From: an uncultured Saprospiraceae bacterium
GTDB lineage: Bacteria > Bacteroidota > Bacteroidia > Chitinophagales > Saprospiraceae
NCBI GenBank assembly: GCA_937951615.1
Contig: CALFBH010000077.1
Span: 1 to 64,000 of the forward strand
Direction of reading: 5' to 3'
Length of the DNA: 64,000 nt
The position numbers and the translations under genes are program-made. The notes under the pieces were generated by a model. That model made no database searches. It saw only the letters and a program-made list of their open reading frames with translations, and was not told the DNA's origin. Of this stretch, positions 1-9,635 are shown one piece after another (the first letter of the stretch is position 1; each line of letters starts with the position of its first letter).

Positions 1-5
1 CGTAT

Positions 6-150
6 CGACGACTTTAGCCGTCGTAAAAGTGAAAAGTGAATTTATAGTAAAATGATATTCATTTTATTATAAATAAAAAATAAGTATACCTGACGGCTAA
101 AGTCGTCATTACGATGTTCGCGGTCAGCCTGTAAAGTCGTCATTACGGTA
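6..150. repeat. Palindromic tag repeats (GACGGCTAAAGTCGTC type)
   Basis: Positions 6-23 and 91-108 are near-perfect inverted copies of an 18-bp unit whose core reads GACGGCTAAAGTCGTC. The unit is itself partly self-complementary. A third, partial copy lies at 133-150. A further full copy, one base shorter, is at 45035-45051, so this is a dispersed intergenic family in this genome. Confidence 0.7.
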
Positions 151-163
151 AACCGACACTTCT

Positions 164-343
164 TCACTCTTCTCTTACTTCCAGTTTAAGTATAGAGTAC
201 CCTCTTTTCAGGTTGCATTTGAGGTTGCACTTTTCAATTCTTGGGTTGCATTTTTTAGTAATCCATTGTTCGTAGATGAAGTTATATATGGCTCTGATGT
301 CGTCAAGAGATTGAGGCGACCAGTTTACTGTGTATCGCTTCAT
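164..343 (-). pseudogene. Truncated ParE/RelE-type toxin gene
   Basis: An ATG at 343 opens a 59-codon frame ending in TGA at 164. Its first 27 or so residues (MKRYTVNWSPQSLDDIRAIY, then NFIYEQW) look like the N-terminus of a ParE/RelE toxin. The rest is Cys/Asn/Lys-rich (ITKKCNPRIEKCNLKCNLKR) and looks like translated low-complexity repeat rather than toxin core. Family members run to about 95-105 residues, so the C-terminal catalytic half is missing. The frame begins right after a candidate antitoxin tail, the usual toxin-antitoxin order. I read this as a toxin gene broken by repeat sequence. The family call rests on a short match. Confidence 0.5.
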
Positions 344-394
344 TTACCTGTTCTTCTTGGCTTTACGTATGTCATCGGAAGTTAGCCCTTTGCT
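344..394 (-). pseudogene. Antitoxin C-terminal remnant upstream of the toxin remnant
   Basis: In the minus frame, 394-347 encodes SKGLTSDDIRKAKKNR followed by TAA at 346-344, which abuts the toxin-like ATG at 343. An in-frame TAG lies just before the Ser codon, so no complete antitoxin is left. The basic, helical tail fits the C-terminus of a small antitoxin. Short length limits certainty. Confidence 0.35.
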
Positions 395-553
395 CTAAAA
401 GTAAGAGTTATGCAAAAACAAAAAGGGCAGGAGTGTTCTTTTTGTTTTTGCGCTTTGGCCAATAGTTTGTTAAGAAACCCAAGCTTTTTTACATATTGAT
501 ATTTGAAAATGGCTATATTGTGTAACACACATTTTTTACTAAAAACAATAACC

Positions 554-1816
554 ATGAAACGCTTTTGCTACTTAGTGCTGACTTCAGTATTTTATTTAAA
601 TGGCTTATTGGGACAATCTTGCCTCCCAAATGGGATTGTATTTATGACCCAACAAGAACTTAATGATTTTGCTACGAATTATCAAGGGTGTACGGTAGTC
701 TCTGGTGATGTTATAATTATTGGCGGTGCTTTATCGCTTAGTGGACTTAATCAGATTACTTCTATTGAAGGAAGTTTATCGATTATAAATAATTCTTCTT
801 TATCAAGTCTGGCAGGCTTAGAGAATTTGACCTCTGTTGGTGAAAGATTAGATATTGACAATAATGACGCTTTATTAGATTTAGAAAGCTTGAATAGTTT
901 AATGTTTGTTGGTGGAGAAGTGGGGGTAAGTGGCAATAATATACTTACAAGTTTAAAAGGTTTGGATAATTTAACGGCTGTTGGGGGACTAAAGGTTACC
1001 GCAAACGCAAGCCTGTCAAATTTAGCGGGTTTAGAGAATGTAACATCGATTGTCGGAGGTTTACTAATCGGAGGTAATTCTAGTTTAGGCAGTTTAACAG
1101 GGTTAGAGAGCTTGACTTCTATAATTGGAGGTCTCTGGGTTTTAGATAATGCTGCTTTACCTGATTTAACAGGCTTGGAGAATTTGACATCTATGAGTGG
1201 AGAGTTGCGGATTAATAATAATCCAGCCTTAATAAGTTTAGCAGGCTTAGAGAATTTAGTGTCTATTGGCTTAGATGTGCGAATTTATGATAATCCGATT
1301 CTAGGAAGTTTAACATCCTTGCAAAATGCAACTTCCGGTGCCAGGTTTTTAGTAATAACGGATAATGGCTCCCTATCAAGCCTAACAGGTTTGGAGAATA
1401 TTGACGCAAACGGAATAGATTACTTAAGGATATATGGTAATCCAAATCTGTCTGTCTGCGGATTGCCGAATATTTGTTATTTTTTGAATAATGGTGGTGA
1501 TTATTCAGTATATAATAATGCCTTGAATTGCAATACAGATATTGAAATACTCGCAAGCTGCTCGACAGTTTCTGTAAGCGATCTAGAAGTTTTACCGATA
1601 ATTTCCATTTCACCCAACCCCAATGCTGGGCGATTTGAAACATCTGGCATTATGGAAGGAGATTATACTATTTTTAATATCGCTGGACAGCTTGTACAGC
1701 AGGGACAACTGACTGGGAATACTTCGATTGATATTTCAAATGCTCCGCAAGGCATTTATATGATGTCTATTATTTTGGATAATGAAATTATAACAGAACG
1801 TATCGTAAAGATGTGA
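554..1816 (+). CDS. Secreted Leu-rich/receptor-L-like repeat protein with T9SS sorting domain
   Basis: The protein has a signal peptide (MKRFCYLVLTSVFYLNGLLG) and then about ten repeats of 23-24 residues with the pattern L-x-G-L-E-N-L-T-S-I-x-G-x-L-x-I-x-x-N-x-x-L. This is the Leu-rich/receptor L-domain style of solenoid found on bacterial surface proteins. The last 75 or so residues (from SISPNPNAGRFE to RIVKM) form a T9SS type A sorting domain, so it is probably exported across the outer membrane and surface-anchored or released. I chose the ATG at 554 because it starts directly with the signal peptide; the longer frame from a TTG at 503 adds 17 residues that break the signal. The ligand is unknown. 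Confidence 0.8.
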   Translation: MKRFCYLVLTSVFYLNGLLGQSCLPNGIVFMTQQELNDFATNYQGCTVVSGDVIIIGGALSLSGLNQITSIEGSLSIINNSSLSSLAGLENLTSVGERLDIDNNDALLDLESLNSLMFVGGEVGVSGNNILTSLKGLDNLTAVGGLKVTANASLSNLAGLENVTSIVGGLLIGGNSSLGSLTGLESLTSIIGGLWVLDNAALPDLTGLENLTSMSGELRINNNPALISLAGLENLVSIGLDVRIYDNPILGSLTSLQNATSGARFLVITDNGSLSSLTGLENIDANGIDYLRIYGNPNLSVCGLPNICYFLNNGGDYSVYNNALNCNTDIEILASCSTVSVSDLEVLPIISISPNPNAGRFETSGIMEGDYTIFNIAGQLVQQGQLTGNTSIDISNAPQGIYMMSIILDNEIITERIVKM

Positions 1817-1873
1817 AATGTAAATTTATTTTTGTACAGTTCCCTACACGTTCCTTAAGAGACCAAACATGCC

Positions 1874-3151
1874 CTAAGCCTGCTCTTTAGACTGCTCCTC
1901 CTCTGGCTTAATAATAACCCGAAGCGACTGATCGTAAGTCACATAATTCCACATCCAGTTGAGCAGGACGATTATTTTGTTTTTAAAACCAATCAAAGAC
2001 CTTAAATGTACAATCAGCCATAATATCCAGGCGAAAAAGCCTTGCATTTTGAAGTTTTTTAGATCGACCACTGCCTTGTTTCTGCCTATGGTCGCCATAG
2101 TGCCATAATCTTTATACTTGAATGGTTGAGCTTGTTTTTTGATCAGGTTTTTAGCCAGATGACTGCCCTGTTGAATAGCGACCTGCGCTACTTGCGGATG
2201 CCCATAAGGGGTTTCCTCAGACTTCATACAGGCGATATCACCGATAGCATAAATGTCTTTTGTATGGAGTACCTGATTATATTCATCAACCCAAAAACGG
2301 GAACTTTTGATACAGGAAGCTTCGGGTAGACCCTCGATAATATTGCCCCGTACACCAGCTGCCCAGATGACTTTATTAGCGCGTATTTTTTCGCCGTCTT
2401 TGGTGATGACATAGCCATCCTGATAATCACTTACCCGCTTACCCAGGAGGACATGAACACCAAGTTTATCAAGAAACTTCTCTGCGGCTTTACCAGCTTT
2501 TTCACTCATGCCGGGCAGGAGTTGTGAGCCACTTTGTACCAAATAAATATCCACTTCTTTTTTATCCAATTCTCCGTAATCTTTTGGCAGAATATATTTT
2601 TTCATTTCAGCTAATGCGCCTGCGAGTTCCACGCCCGTAGGTCCGCCGCCTACAATGACAATATCTATAAAACCCTGTCTTTCGTCATAATCCTGTGTCA
2701 TCAAAGCTTTTTCCAAATCAGTCAGAATGGCATTGCGAAGTATAAGAGATTGGTTGAGGGATTTGAGTCCCAAAGTATTTTCTTCCAGTGTTTTATTACC
2801 AAAATAATTGGTGCGGGCACCTGTGGCGATGATGAGCTTATCGTAATAGATGTCGCCGCCATCCGTATATACTCTTTTATTTTCGTGGTCAATGGATTGC
2901 ACCTCAGCAATCCGGATATGGACATTTTTTTTGTGCTGAAATATTTTCCGTAAGGGGAATATAATAGAACTAGGCTCTAAGCCCGCCATGGCAACCTGAT
3001 AAAAAAGCGGCTGAAATTGATGATAATTATTTTTGTCCAGAATCACCACTTGAAAGTCTTTTTTGCAGATTTTTTTAGCCAGATTCAGTCCGGCAAAACC
3101 TGCTCCGATAATCACAATTCTGGGAAATGTATTGTCTGGAATATTTAGCAT
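1874..3151 (-). CDS. NDH-2-type NAD(P)/FAD-dependent dehydrogenase
   Basis: This is a two-dinucleotide-fold flavoprotein of the type II NADH:quinone oxidoreductase family, which passes electrons from NADH to the quinone pool without pumping protons. The FAD-binding motif GAGFAGL follows the start, and the second nucleotide fold shows GGGPTGVELAG. The AIGDIA segment further on is the usual second FAD-contact motif. The C-terminal part has hydrophobic stretches (FFAWILWLIVHL and IIVLLNWMW) expected to hold it on the inner membrane face. I chose the ATG at 3151; a TTG at 3202 would add a basic 17-residue leader. Length (425 aa) fits the family. The physiological acceptor is inferred. Confidence 0.88.
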   Translation of the reverse strand: MLNIPDNTFPRIVIIGAGFAGLNLAKKICKKDFQVVILDKNNYHQFQPLFYQVAMAGLEPSSIIFPLRKIFQHKKNVHIRIAEVQSIDHENKRVYTDGGDIYYDKLIIATGARTNYFGNKTLEENTLGLKSLNQSLILRNAILTDLEKALMTQDYDERQGFIDIVIVGGGPTGVELAGALAEMKKYILPKDYGELDKKEVDIYLVQSGSQLLPGMSEKAGKAAEKFLDKLGVHVLLGKRVSDYQDGYVITKDGEKIRANKVIWAAGVRGNIIEGLPEASCIKSSRFWVDEYNQVLHTKDIYAIGDIACMKSEETPYGHPQVAQVAIQQGSHLAKNLIKKQAQPFKYKDYGTMATIGRNKAVVDLKNFKMQGFFAWILWLIVHLRSLIGFKNKIIVLLNWMWNYVTYDQSLRVIIKPEEEQSKEQA

Positions 3152-3202
3152 ATTGATTATTTTCGTTGGCTGCAATTTACTTCTTTTTAGTTTGGCTTGC
3201 AA

Positions 3203-3659
3203 GGAGGATTCAAAACATCCATAAAAAGCCTACGACTATTTTGCAACATTCCTTTCAGCGTTTTTTGTATCACCATTTAAAATTTGATTGAAGCACTTTA
3301 GTGCTGCATAATAAACGGATGCTATGTATGAAAGATGGCAAGATAAATGCTTAGTAATGGTCATTCTGATAGCAATTAGACCAGGGTGTAAGATTTGTAT
3401 TAAATCTGTATGTTATCATTTGACCATTATCAAGTCATAAGGATAACAGAAGCCAGATTGAGGATAAATGTATAATGATGAAAAAAATACAAAGTAAGAA
3501 TATGCATATTTGTTGAACCGTACATTAGGTGTGTCAGATAAAATCAGCTATATTTGCCATGATTGTAAAGTGTTATGCATAAAGCATTGATAAGCAACAA
3601 TAATTCCTAAATCACGCAGAAAACACCATAACCATTTTATCAAATTAAAAATCGTTTAG
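3203..3659. other. Intergenic region between divergent genes
   Basis: I see no gene here. The stretch separates the NDH-2-like gene (minus) from the C25 protease gene (plus). It holds a small perfect palindrome (AGCACT-TT-AGTGCT, near 3294-3307), and a TAnnTTTG match (TATATTTG, 3549-3556) about 100 bp before the protease start. That match lacks a well-spaced TTG, so I treat it only as a weak -7 candidate. Confidence 0.5.
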
Positions 3660-6600
3660 ATGATGAAGAGATTACTAACACTAATGTCCGTTTTGTTCCT
3701 GCTCAATGGATTACATGCCCAGATGTATGTTGGTAGTGATACCCTGTATGGAAATGAGTGGATCAATTCCGATCAACAATATTATAAAATGTACATCGTA
3801 GAAGATGGTGTTTATCGCATTCCTGCTCAAACTTTGGCAGCTGCAGGTATTTCTACCTCAAGTATTTCGACTGATAATTTTCAGTTGTTTACAATGGGAA
3901 AAGAGGTGCCGATTTACATTTCGTCGCCTAGTACATTGAGTGGAAGCGATTACATAGAATTTTATGCGGAGAAAAATAATGGAAAAATGGATGCCCATTT
4001 TTTTGAATCTCCCGATCATTCTTTTAATCCTTTCTACAGCATGTACACGGATACCTCAGCATACTTTCTGACCTGGAATACAGGGACAAGTAATGCCAGG
4101 TTGGAAAACGAAAGCAATGTATTGGCGAATTTGCCTGCACCAGAGGACTATTTTATGCACGACAGCTATAATGTGCAGAGCGCGAGGTTTAATAAAGGAG
4201 AGGCTTATCAGGATATTTTATACGAATCTCGTTATTCGCCGGGTGAAGGCTACGGTAGTTCCTTTGTAAGAAATGGGAATTATCAGGTGGCTACACCTTA
4301 TGCTTACATAGGCGGTGTAGATGCACAATTGACCATGAGATTTGCCTCTGCTCAGGGGATGCCACATCAGGTTGCATTGAGCTTAAATGCTAATAACCTG
4401 CCATTGGATACCGCAACTTTTCAGGGCTATCAGATGCGCCAGGTGATTAAGGATATTCCAACAAATATGCTGACAACTACAACAACTGTAAACCTACAAG
4501 GAATGCAGGGAGCGGAAGATAAGCACGCCACTTCTTTTGTGAAAATCAGCTATCCACGCACTTTCGATTTTGATAATCAAAATACGTTTAAGTTTACAGT
4601 AGCTGGAGACCCAGGAAATACAAAGTATCTGGAAATTAGCAATTTTGCAGCAAATGGACTGCCCCCGATTCTCTACGACCTGACCAACGGACAGCGAATA
4701 CTCTGTTTTCTGGATAATGGCGTCGTAAAAGTAGCACTGCCGCCTTCAGATACGGATAGAGAACTGGTACTTTGTCATCTGACGAACAGCCATACCAATA
4801 TAGATCAGGTCTTCAAAGTTTCTTTTATTGATTATGGACTTAAGGAGGGAGATTACATCATTTTAAGCCATAAAAAATTCATCGATGATCCTGCACAACA
4901 TATTCAGGCTTATCGTGACTATCGCGCACTTACAGGCTTTGATCCAATTATCATTGATGTAGAAGAAATGTATGACCAGTTTGGATATGGTATAAACAAA
5001 CACGCACAATCTATCCGAAATCTGGTGGGTTATGCGATGTTAAATTGGTCGGTAGAACCTCGTTATATGTTTATGGTGGGCAAGTCGCGACCCGATTATT
5101 CCGTTAGAACAAATCCTTTTAACCAGCCTTCATATACGCCTACTTTTGGACACCATTCTTCAGATAATTTACTAACAGCTACGCCACAATCTGATGTTCC
5201 ACGTATTCCTTTCGGTAGGCTTCCGGTTGTCGATCCTGATGAAGTAAGGGTATATCTGGAAAAAGTAATCGCTTATGAAACAGAGCGAGAAACGCTGCCC
5301 CAGCAAGTAGAAGAACGCGCCAGATTCAAACGGGTCATTCATCTTGGAGGTGGGGATGCTTTTATACAAGGTGACATTAAAGACAATTTTAATAAATATA
5401 AAAATATTGTAGAAGATGAATACTGGGGAGCTGAAGTGACTTCTTTTTTCAAAATAAATGATGAACCTACGCAGACTTCAAACGCAGCAACACTAGATTC
5501 GCTGATAGAAAATGGAACAACACTCATTACATTTTACGGGCATTCATCGGTGGAGGCTTTTGATTATAATGTAGATGATCCTAATGAATACACCAATACA
5601 GATCGTTATTTTACTTTTTTCTCTATGGGCTGTAATGCAGGACAACTGCATCAAAAAGTAAAAAATCTGGGAGAACGATTTGTGTTTGCAGAAGATAAAG
5701 GAGCGATTGCTTTTATAGCCACTGTATCCTTATCTACCCTGACCGCATTGGACGAATTTGCAACTGTCTTTTATGAGAACATTGCACGCGATCACTACGG
5801 AGAAGGTTTAGGAGATATTATAAAGGCAACGATTGAGGATATGCAGACTTTACCCAATATTGATATAGGCGACCGAATTGTTTATCAGCAAGTTACCTTG
5901 AATGGCGATCCGGCAATTAAGATTCATAATACAACTGCGCCAGATTATATTGTGAATAAACCTTCCATTAAATTTGAACCAGAAGAACCTACCAATGGAG
6001 ATGATATTAGTGTTACTTTTAAGGTCAATAATGTAGGTAGAACAAGTACAGATTCTTTTAACATTCGTATCGACCGAATTTTTGCAGATGGAAGCGTCGG
6101 AACAGTTTGGGAAGCAAGAGAACCGACACCGACCTCTGAAGCAGAATTTAGCTATACCATGCCTGCTATACCCACAGGCGCAGGGCTGAATAAATTCAAA
6201 ATTATCGTAGATGCAGCAGGTGAAATTACAGAACTGCCCAACCCCGCAGCAGAATCTAATAATTTTGAAATTGAATCCTTGTTTGTCCTCAATAATGTTG
6301 TAGACCCCGTCAATCCATCTAGCTTTGGAATCGCAAATGATTTAGACAATATTGTCTTACAGGCTGCTATTGATCCTGATTTTGCGAACGCGAATCTTCT
6401 TTATGCCATAGAAATAGACACCACAGAATTATTCAATAGTCCTTTAAAAGACAGCACAACGATTACACAGACTGGCGGGATATTGGAATGGGAACCTACC
6501 GTATCATACACAGATAGTACCGTGTATTACTGGCGAGCAAGAGTAGAGCCTGGTCAGGTAGACTATGCAGGAAATTGGGAGTATCATTCTTTTATTGTAT

Positions 6601-8267
6601 TGGAAAATGAGTTCCCCGGATGGAATCAGTCTCATTTTTATCAATTTAAAAAGAATACTTTTAACAACACACAATATGAAGATAATCGAAGGTTTGAATT
6701 TATAGATAATTTTAATGAGATAACAGTATCCACTGCGCATTATCCGGTTTTAGAGGCACATCAGATTGATTATGCTGTGAATGGCTCCAGAATATACGAT
6801 GCAGAATCATGTGAACTGAATGAACAGGGAATTTACCTGGCTTTTCTGGACAAAGATTTGTCTGTTTTTGGAAATATTCAGGTCAATTCTGCAACAAATG
6901 AAGGCTTATACGGCTCGCGAATTTGTAAATCACAGGCCTTTGCCTTCTTATTTCCAACCAATAGTGCAAGTGGGCAAAATAAGCTGAGAGATTTATTGAA
7001 TATAGAAATGCAAAGTTTTACCAATGTAAAATATGTATTGGCTTATAGCCTGAATGACTACGAACCAGAAACCTGGAATGCTGATCTGCTCGATGCTTTT
7101 GCTGCACGTGGAGCAACACAAATTCAAAATATTACATCCTTAGAAGGTGTACCTTATGCTTGTCTAATGAATATAGAAGATGGTACAACTGAAGAAGCCT
7201 GGACAACAGGTATAAATGATGTCCTCGATCATATTTTTACAGTAGAAAACAAATGGGAAGACGGTTACGTCGAATCACCACTTATCGGACCTGCGCTGGA
7301 ATGGGGATCTTTCCATTGGGCAATAACAGAAGTAGAACCGACAGATACAGCGGAAGTAAAGATATATGGTGTCAGTCAGAACTATGAAGAAACATTACTG
7401 GCGACAGTAACCGATCCTGATTATATTTTTGATAATACGATTTTTGATGCTACTTTGTACCCCTATCTACGCCTCAAGTATTTTGCTAAAGATGCCTTAC
7501 AAGAAACCATGCCACAACTGGAATATTGGAGGGTATTATATGACGAATGTCTCAAATTGGATTTAAAAGTCTTTTTAGAAGGTACTTATGAAGCTAATGG
7601 GCTGATGCAGACAAAACTTGGTAGTGAGCGACGGGTACTGCCAGGACAAACGCCACAAAGCCCCCTTGCTACTCCGACACCTCCCGGACAACCTTATGAT
7701 GCATTTCCCTGGAATTATGCAGGTACAGAGGGATTAGATTTTACCAATGCCAGTTATCCGCCGGACGTTGTAGATTGGGTATTAGTGTCTCTTCGGACGG
7801 GCATAGAAAAAGAAGATCAAATTGCGCAGGCGGCAGGTTTATTGTATAAAGACGGACGAGTAGAACTGATGCTGCCTTGTGCTTTTGAAACGGATTTGCC
7901 TGGACCATTTTACCTTGTTGTCGAACATCGAAATCACATGGGCATCATGTCTGCAACTCCTGTAGAATTGATCAATAATGAGTTGATCTATGATTTTACC
8001 ATTCAGAATTCTTATAAAGACCCAACCAGTTTTGGACAAGCAGAAATAGAACCTGGTGTTTGGGGAATGTATGCAGGCGATTTAAATCAGGCAATAGATT
8101 TGGATAGCTACGACATTAATGGACTAGATAAAGTACCCTGGCGTGAAGATAATGGCTTATACGATATTTATACTTCTGGCGATGCCAATATGGATGGCGA
8201 TGCCAATGGACTAGACAAGATTCTATGGGAAGGGAATAATGGTGTATCTTCTCGTGTACCCAAGTAA
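3660..8267 (+). CDS. Giant C25 (gingipain/PorU-like) cysteine peptidase
   Basis: A signal peptide (about residues 1-20) is followed by the N-terminal domain typical of PorU-like C25 proteins (YYKMYIVEDGVYRIPAQTL). The caspase-like peptidase domain carries the catalytic pair His628 (TFYGHSS) and Cys658 (FSMGCNAGQ). A CARDB-like beta-sandwich follows (from PSIKFEPEEP). The C-terminus is not a classic T9SS sorting domain: the last 65 or so residues hold a repeated DxNxDGxxNGxDKxxW pattern like dockerin/EF-hand calcium loops and end in RVPK. At 1535 aa it is longer than a typical PorU, so I call it a C25 family member rather than PorU itself. It stands alone, with no operon partner in sight. Confidence 0.85.
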   Translation: MMKRLLTLMSVLFLLNGLHAQMYVGSDTLYGNEWINSDQQYYKMYIVEDGVYRIPAQTLAAAGISTSSISTDNFQLFTMGKEVPIYISSPSTLSGSDYIEFYAEKNNGKMDAHFFESPDHSFNPFYSMYTDTSAYFLTWNTGTSNARLENESNVLANLPAPEDYFMHDSYNVQSARFNKGEAYQDILYESRYSPGEGYGSSFVRNGNYQVATPYAYIGGVDAQLTMRFASAQGMPHQVALSLNANNLPLDTATFQGYQMRQVIKDIPTNMLTTTTTVNLQGMQGAEDKHATSFVKISYPRTFDFDNQNTFKFTVAGDPGNTKYLEISNFAANGLPPILYDLTNGQRILCFLDNGVVKVALPPSDTDRELVLCHLTNSHTNIDQVFKVSFIDYGLKEGDYIILSHKKFIDDPAQHIQAYRDYRALTGFDPIIIDVEEMYDQFGYGINKHAQSIRNLVGYAMLNWSVEPRYMFMVGKSRPDYSVRTNPFNQPSYTPTFGHHSSDNLLTATPQSDVPRIPFGRLPVVDPDEVRVYLEKVIAYETERETLPQQVEERARFKRVIHLGGGDAFIQGDIKDNFNKYKNIVEDEYWGAEVTSFFKINDEPTQTSNAATLDSLIENGTTLITFYGHSSVEAFDYNVDDPNEYTNTDRYFTFFSMGCNAGQLHQKVKNLGERFVFAEDKGAIAFIATVSLSTLTALDEFATVFYENIARDHYGEGLGDIIKATIEDMQTLPNIDIGDRIVYQQVTLNGDPAIKIHNTTAPDYIVNKPSIKFEPEEPTNGDDISVTFKVNNVGRTSTDSFNIRIDRIFADGSVGTVWEAREPTPTSEAEFSYTMPAIPTGAGLNKFKIIVDAAGEITELPNPAAESNNFEIESLFVLNNVVDPVNPSSFGIANDLDNIVLQAAIDPDFANANLLYAIEIDTTELFNSPLKDSTTITQTGGILEWEPTVSYTDSTVYYWRARVEPGQVDYAGNWEYHSFIVLENEFPGWNQSHFYQFKKNTFNNTQYEDNRRFEFIDNFNEITVSTAHYPVLEAHQIDYAVNGSRIYDAESCELNEQGIYLAFLDKDLSVFGNIQVNSATNEGLYGSRICKSQAFAFLFPTNSASGQNKLRDLLNIEMQSFTNVKYVLAYSLNDYEPETWNADLLDAFAARGATQIQNITSLEGVPYACLMNIEDGTTEEAWTTGINDVLDHIFTVENKWEDGYVESPLIGPALEWGSFHWAITEVEPTDTAEVKIYGVSQNYEETLLATVTDPDYIFDNTIFDATLYPYLRLKYFAKDALQETMPQLEYWRVLYDECLKLDLKVFLEGTYEANGLMQTKLGSERRVLPGQTPQSPLATPTPPGQPYDAFPWNYAGTEGLDFTNASYPPDVVDWVLVSLRTGIEKEDQIAQAAGLLYKDGRVELMLPCAFETDLPGPFYLVVEHRNHMGIMSATPVELINNELIYDFTIQNSYKDPTSFGQAEIEPGVWGMYAGDLNQAIDLDSYDINGLDKVPWREDNGLYDIYTSGDANMDGDANGLDKILWEGNNGVSSRVPK

Positions 8268-8327
8268 ATCATGTTCTGTTAAATGAGATAGCGACGGACT
8301 TCTATTTGGTAGGATAAGGAGTTTTCA

Positions 8328-8393
8328 TTTCCCGCAGATTTCTCAGGTAAGCGCAGAAAAATATCCGCGTGAATCCGTGAAATCTGCGGGAAA
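8328..8393. repeat. Inverted repeat with dispersed CGCAGATTT motif
   Basis: The 14-bp arms at 8328-8341 and 8380-8393 (TTTCCCGCAGATTT and its complement) are perfect. The loop carries further partial copies of the same words (gcgtgaatccgtg). This phrase-like repeat could end transcription of the C25 protease gene upstream. Confidence 0.6.
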
Positions 8394-8535
8394 ATATATT
8401 CTGGGACGCTGATAAAAAACAAGAGTCGTGAACCAAAACTTTATAATCTTTGTTTAAAAAATTACTATTTTGCCAATCAAAAAGCAAAAAGTTACGTACT
8501 AGATAAATACAAAGACCTTAAACCTTTTCCAGCCA

Positions 8536-9099
8536 ATGACAAGTGCTAAAAAAATAAAATCCGGGGATCTGCTATTGGCAGAGCCATTTGCATTAGAGCC
8601 GTATTTCAGACGATCAGTAGTGCTATTGTGCGAACACAATAAAGAGGAAGGAACATTAGGTTTTATTTTGAATAAATCAGTGAAAATGCAGGTAGCCGAA
8701 TTGGTGAATGACTTTCCTGATTTTGAATCGGAAGTATATTACGGTGGGCCAGTTCGTACAGATACGCTACACTATATGCACACGATAGGAGCGAGGCTGA
8801 AAGATTCAGTACACATCACAAATGGAATTTTCTGGGGTGGAGATTTTGAGCAACTCAAACTGATGTTGGATGCTGGTCAGGTCAAACCTGATGATATTCG
8901 TTTCTTTGTCGGCTATGCAGGCTGGGAAGTTAATCAGTTGAATGAGGAAATGAAAAAAGGGTCCTGGATCATAGAAAATGCCAAACGAAGTTATGTATTT
9001 AAGGAAAACTACGATAACTTGTGGTCGGAAGTCCTGCACGACAAAGGAAATGTACATTCCGTCATTAGTCAGGTTTCTGATTTCGTAGCATTGAATTAA
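8536..9099 (+). CDS. YqgE/AlgH family protein
   Basis: The 187-residue protein matches the YqgE/AlgH (DUF179) family along its whole length: SGDLLLAEPFALEPYFRRSV at the start, EGTLGFILNKS, YYGGPVRTDTLHYMH, and FFVGYAGWEVNQL. In some proteobacteria a member (AlgH) affects alginate expression, but the molecular activity of the family is not established. It is followed after 6 bp by a conserved Bacteroidota gene, so the two are probably co-transcribed. The protein should be cytoplasmic, as no signal or membrane segment is present. Confidence 0.92.
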   Translation: MTSAKKIKSGDLLLAEPFALEPYFRRSVVLLCEHNKEEGTLGFILNKSVKMQVAELVNDFPDFESEVYYGGPVRTDTLHYMHTIGARLKDSVHITNGIFWGGDFEQLKLMLDAGQVKPDDIRFFVGYAGWEVNQLNEEMKKGSWIIENAKRSYVFKENYDNLWSEVLHDKGNVHSVISQVSDFVALN

Positions 9100-9105
9100 T
9101 AAAAA

Positions 9106-9576
9106 ATGAACAAGCTGTCCCAAAGCTCAAGGGTTTGGATTTACCAAAGCAAAACACCCATCGCGCCTGCATCTTTGCCGGCAATTCAACAACATTTAAA
9201 AGAGTTTACTCGCCAATGGACAAGTCATAATCAGGCTTTAAAGGCAGTTGGCGAAGTCTTACATGAACGCTTCATTGTGTTGATGGTAGATGAAAGTTTG
9301 TCTGGCGCAAGCGGCTGCTCTATAGATAGTTCTGTGCATTTTGTGCAATTATTAGAACAAGAGTATAAGCTCAATCTATTTGATCGAATGACCTTTACCT
9401 ACGAGCAAAATGGCGAAATACTGGCAGCTGACAGAAATGAGTTTGCCGAATTGTACGCAGCAGGAAAAATCAATGACGATACCCTTGTTTTTGATAACCT
9501 GGTGAGCAATAAAGCCGATTTTGACAGTAAATGGAAAGTGCGCCTCGCCGATAGCTGGCACAAGCAGATGATTTAA
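9106..9576 (+). CDS. Conserved Bacteroidota protein following YqgE
   Basis: This 156-aa protein (VWIYQSKTPI, QHLKEFTRQWTSHNQALKA, RFIVLMVDESLSGASGCSID, SVHFVQLLEQEYKLNLFDR) belongs to a conserved Bacteroidota family that databases often label ABC transporter ATPase. No Walker A or ABC signature is visible, so I do not accept that label. The conserved Cys in GASGCSID and the DES motif are candidate functional residues. Only 6 bp separate it from the YqgE gene, which suggests one transcript. Function unknown. Confidence 0.75.
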   Translation: MNKLSQSSRVWIYQSKTPIAPASLPAIQQHLKEFTRQWTSHNQALKAVGEVLHERFIVLMVDESLSGASGCSIDSSVHFVQLLEQEYKLNLFDRMTFTYEQNGEILAADRNEFAELYAAGKINDDTLVFDNLVSNKADFDSKWKVRLADSWHKQMI

Positions 9577-9635
9577 AATAAAAGGTTTTTACTAGACTAG
9601 AGTGAAAGCAGGAATAATAATCTAAATGTAAGTAA

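Noticed and set aside
3549-3556. Promoter for the C25 protease
   Set aside because: The TATATTTG match has no TTG at the right spacing, so I did not list it as a promoter feature.
3660-8267. Naming the C25 protease as PorU, the T9SS sortase
   Set aside because: The N-terminal and catalytic domains fit the family, but length and C-terminus differ and no PorV or other T9SS gene is next to it.
9106-9576. ABC transporter ATPase label for the protein after YqgE
   Set aside because: No Walker A, Walker B or ABC signature is present; the label appears to be a database carry-over.
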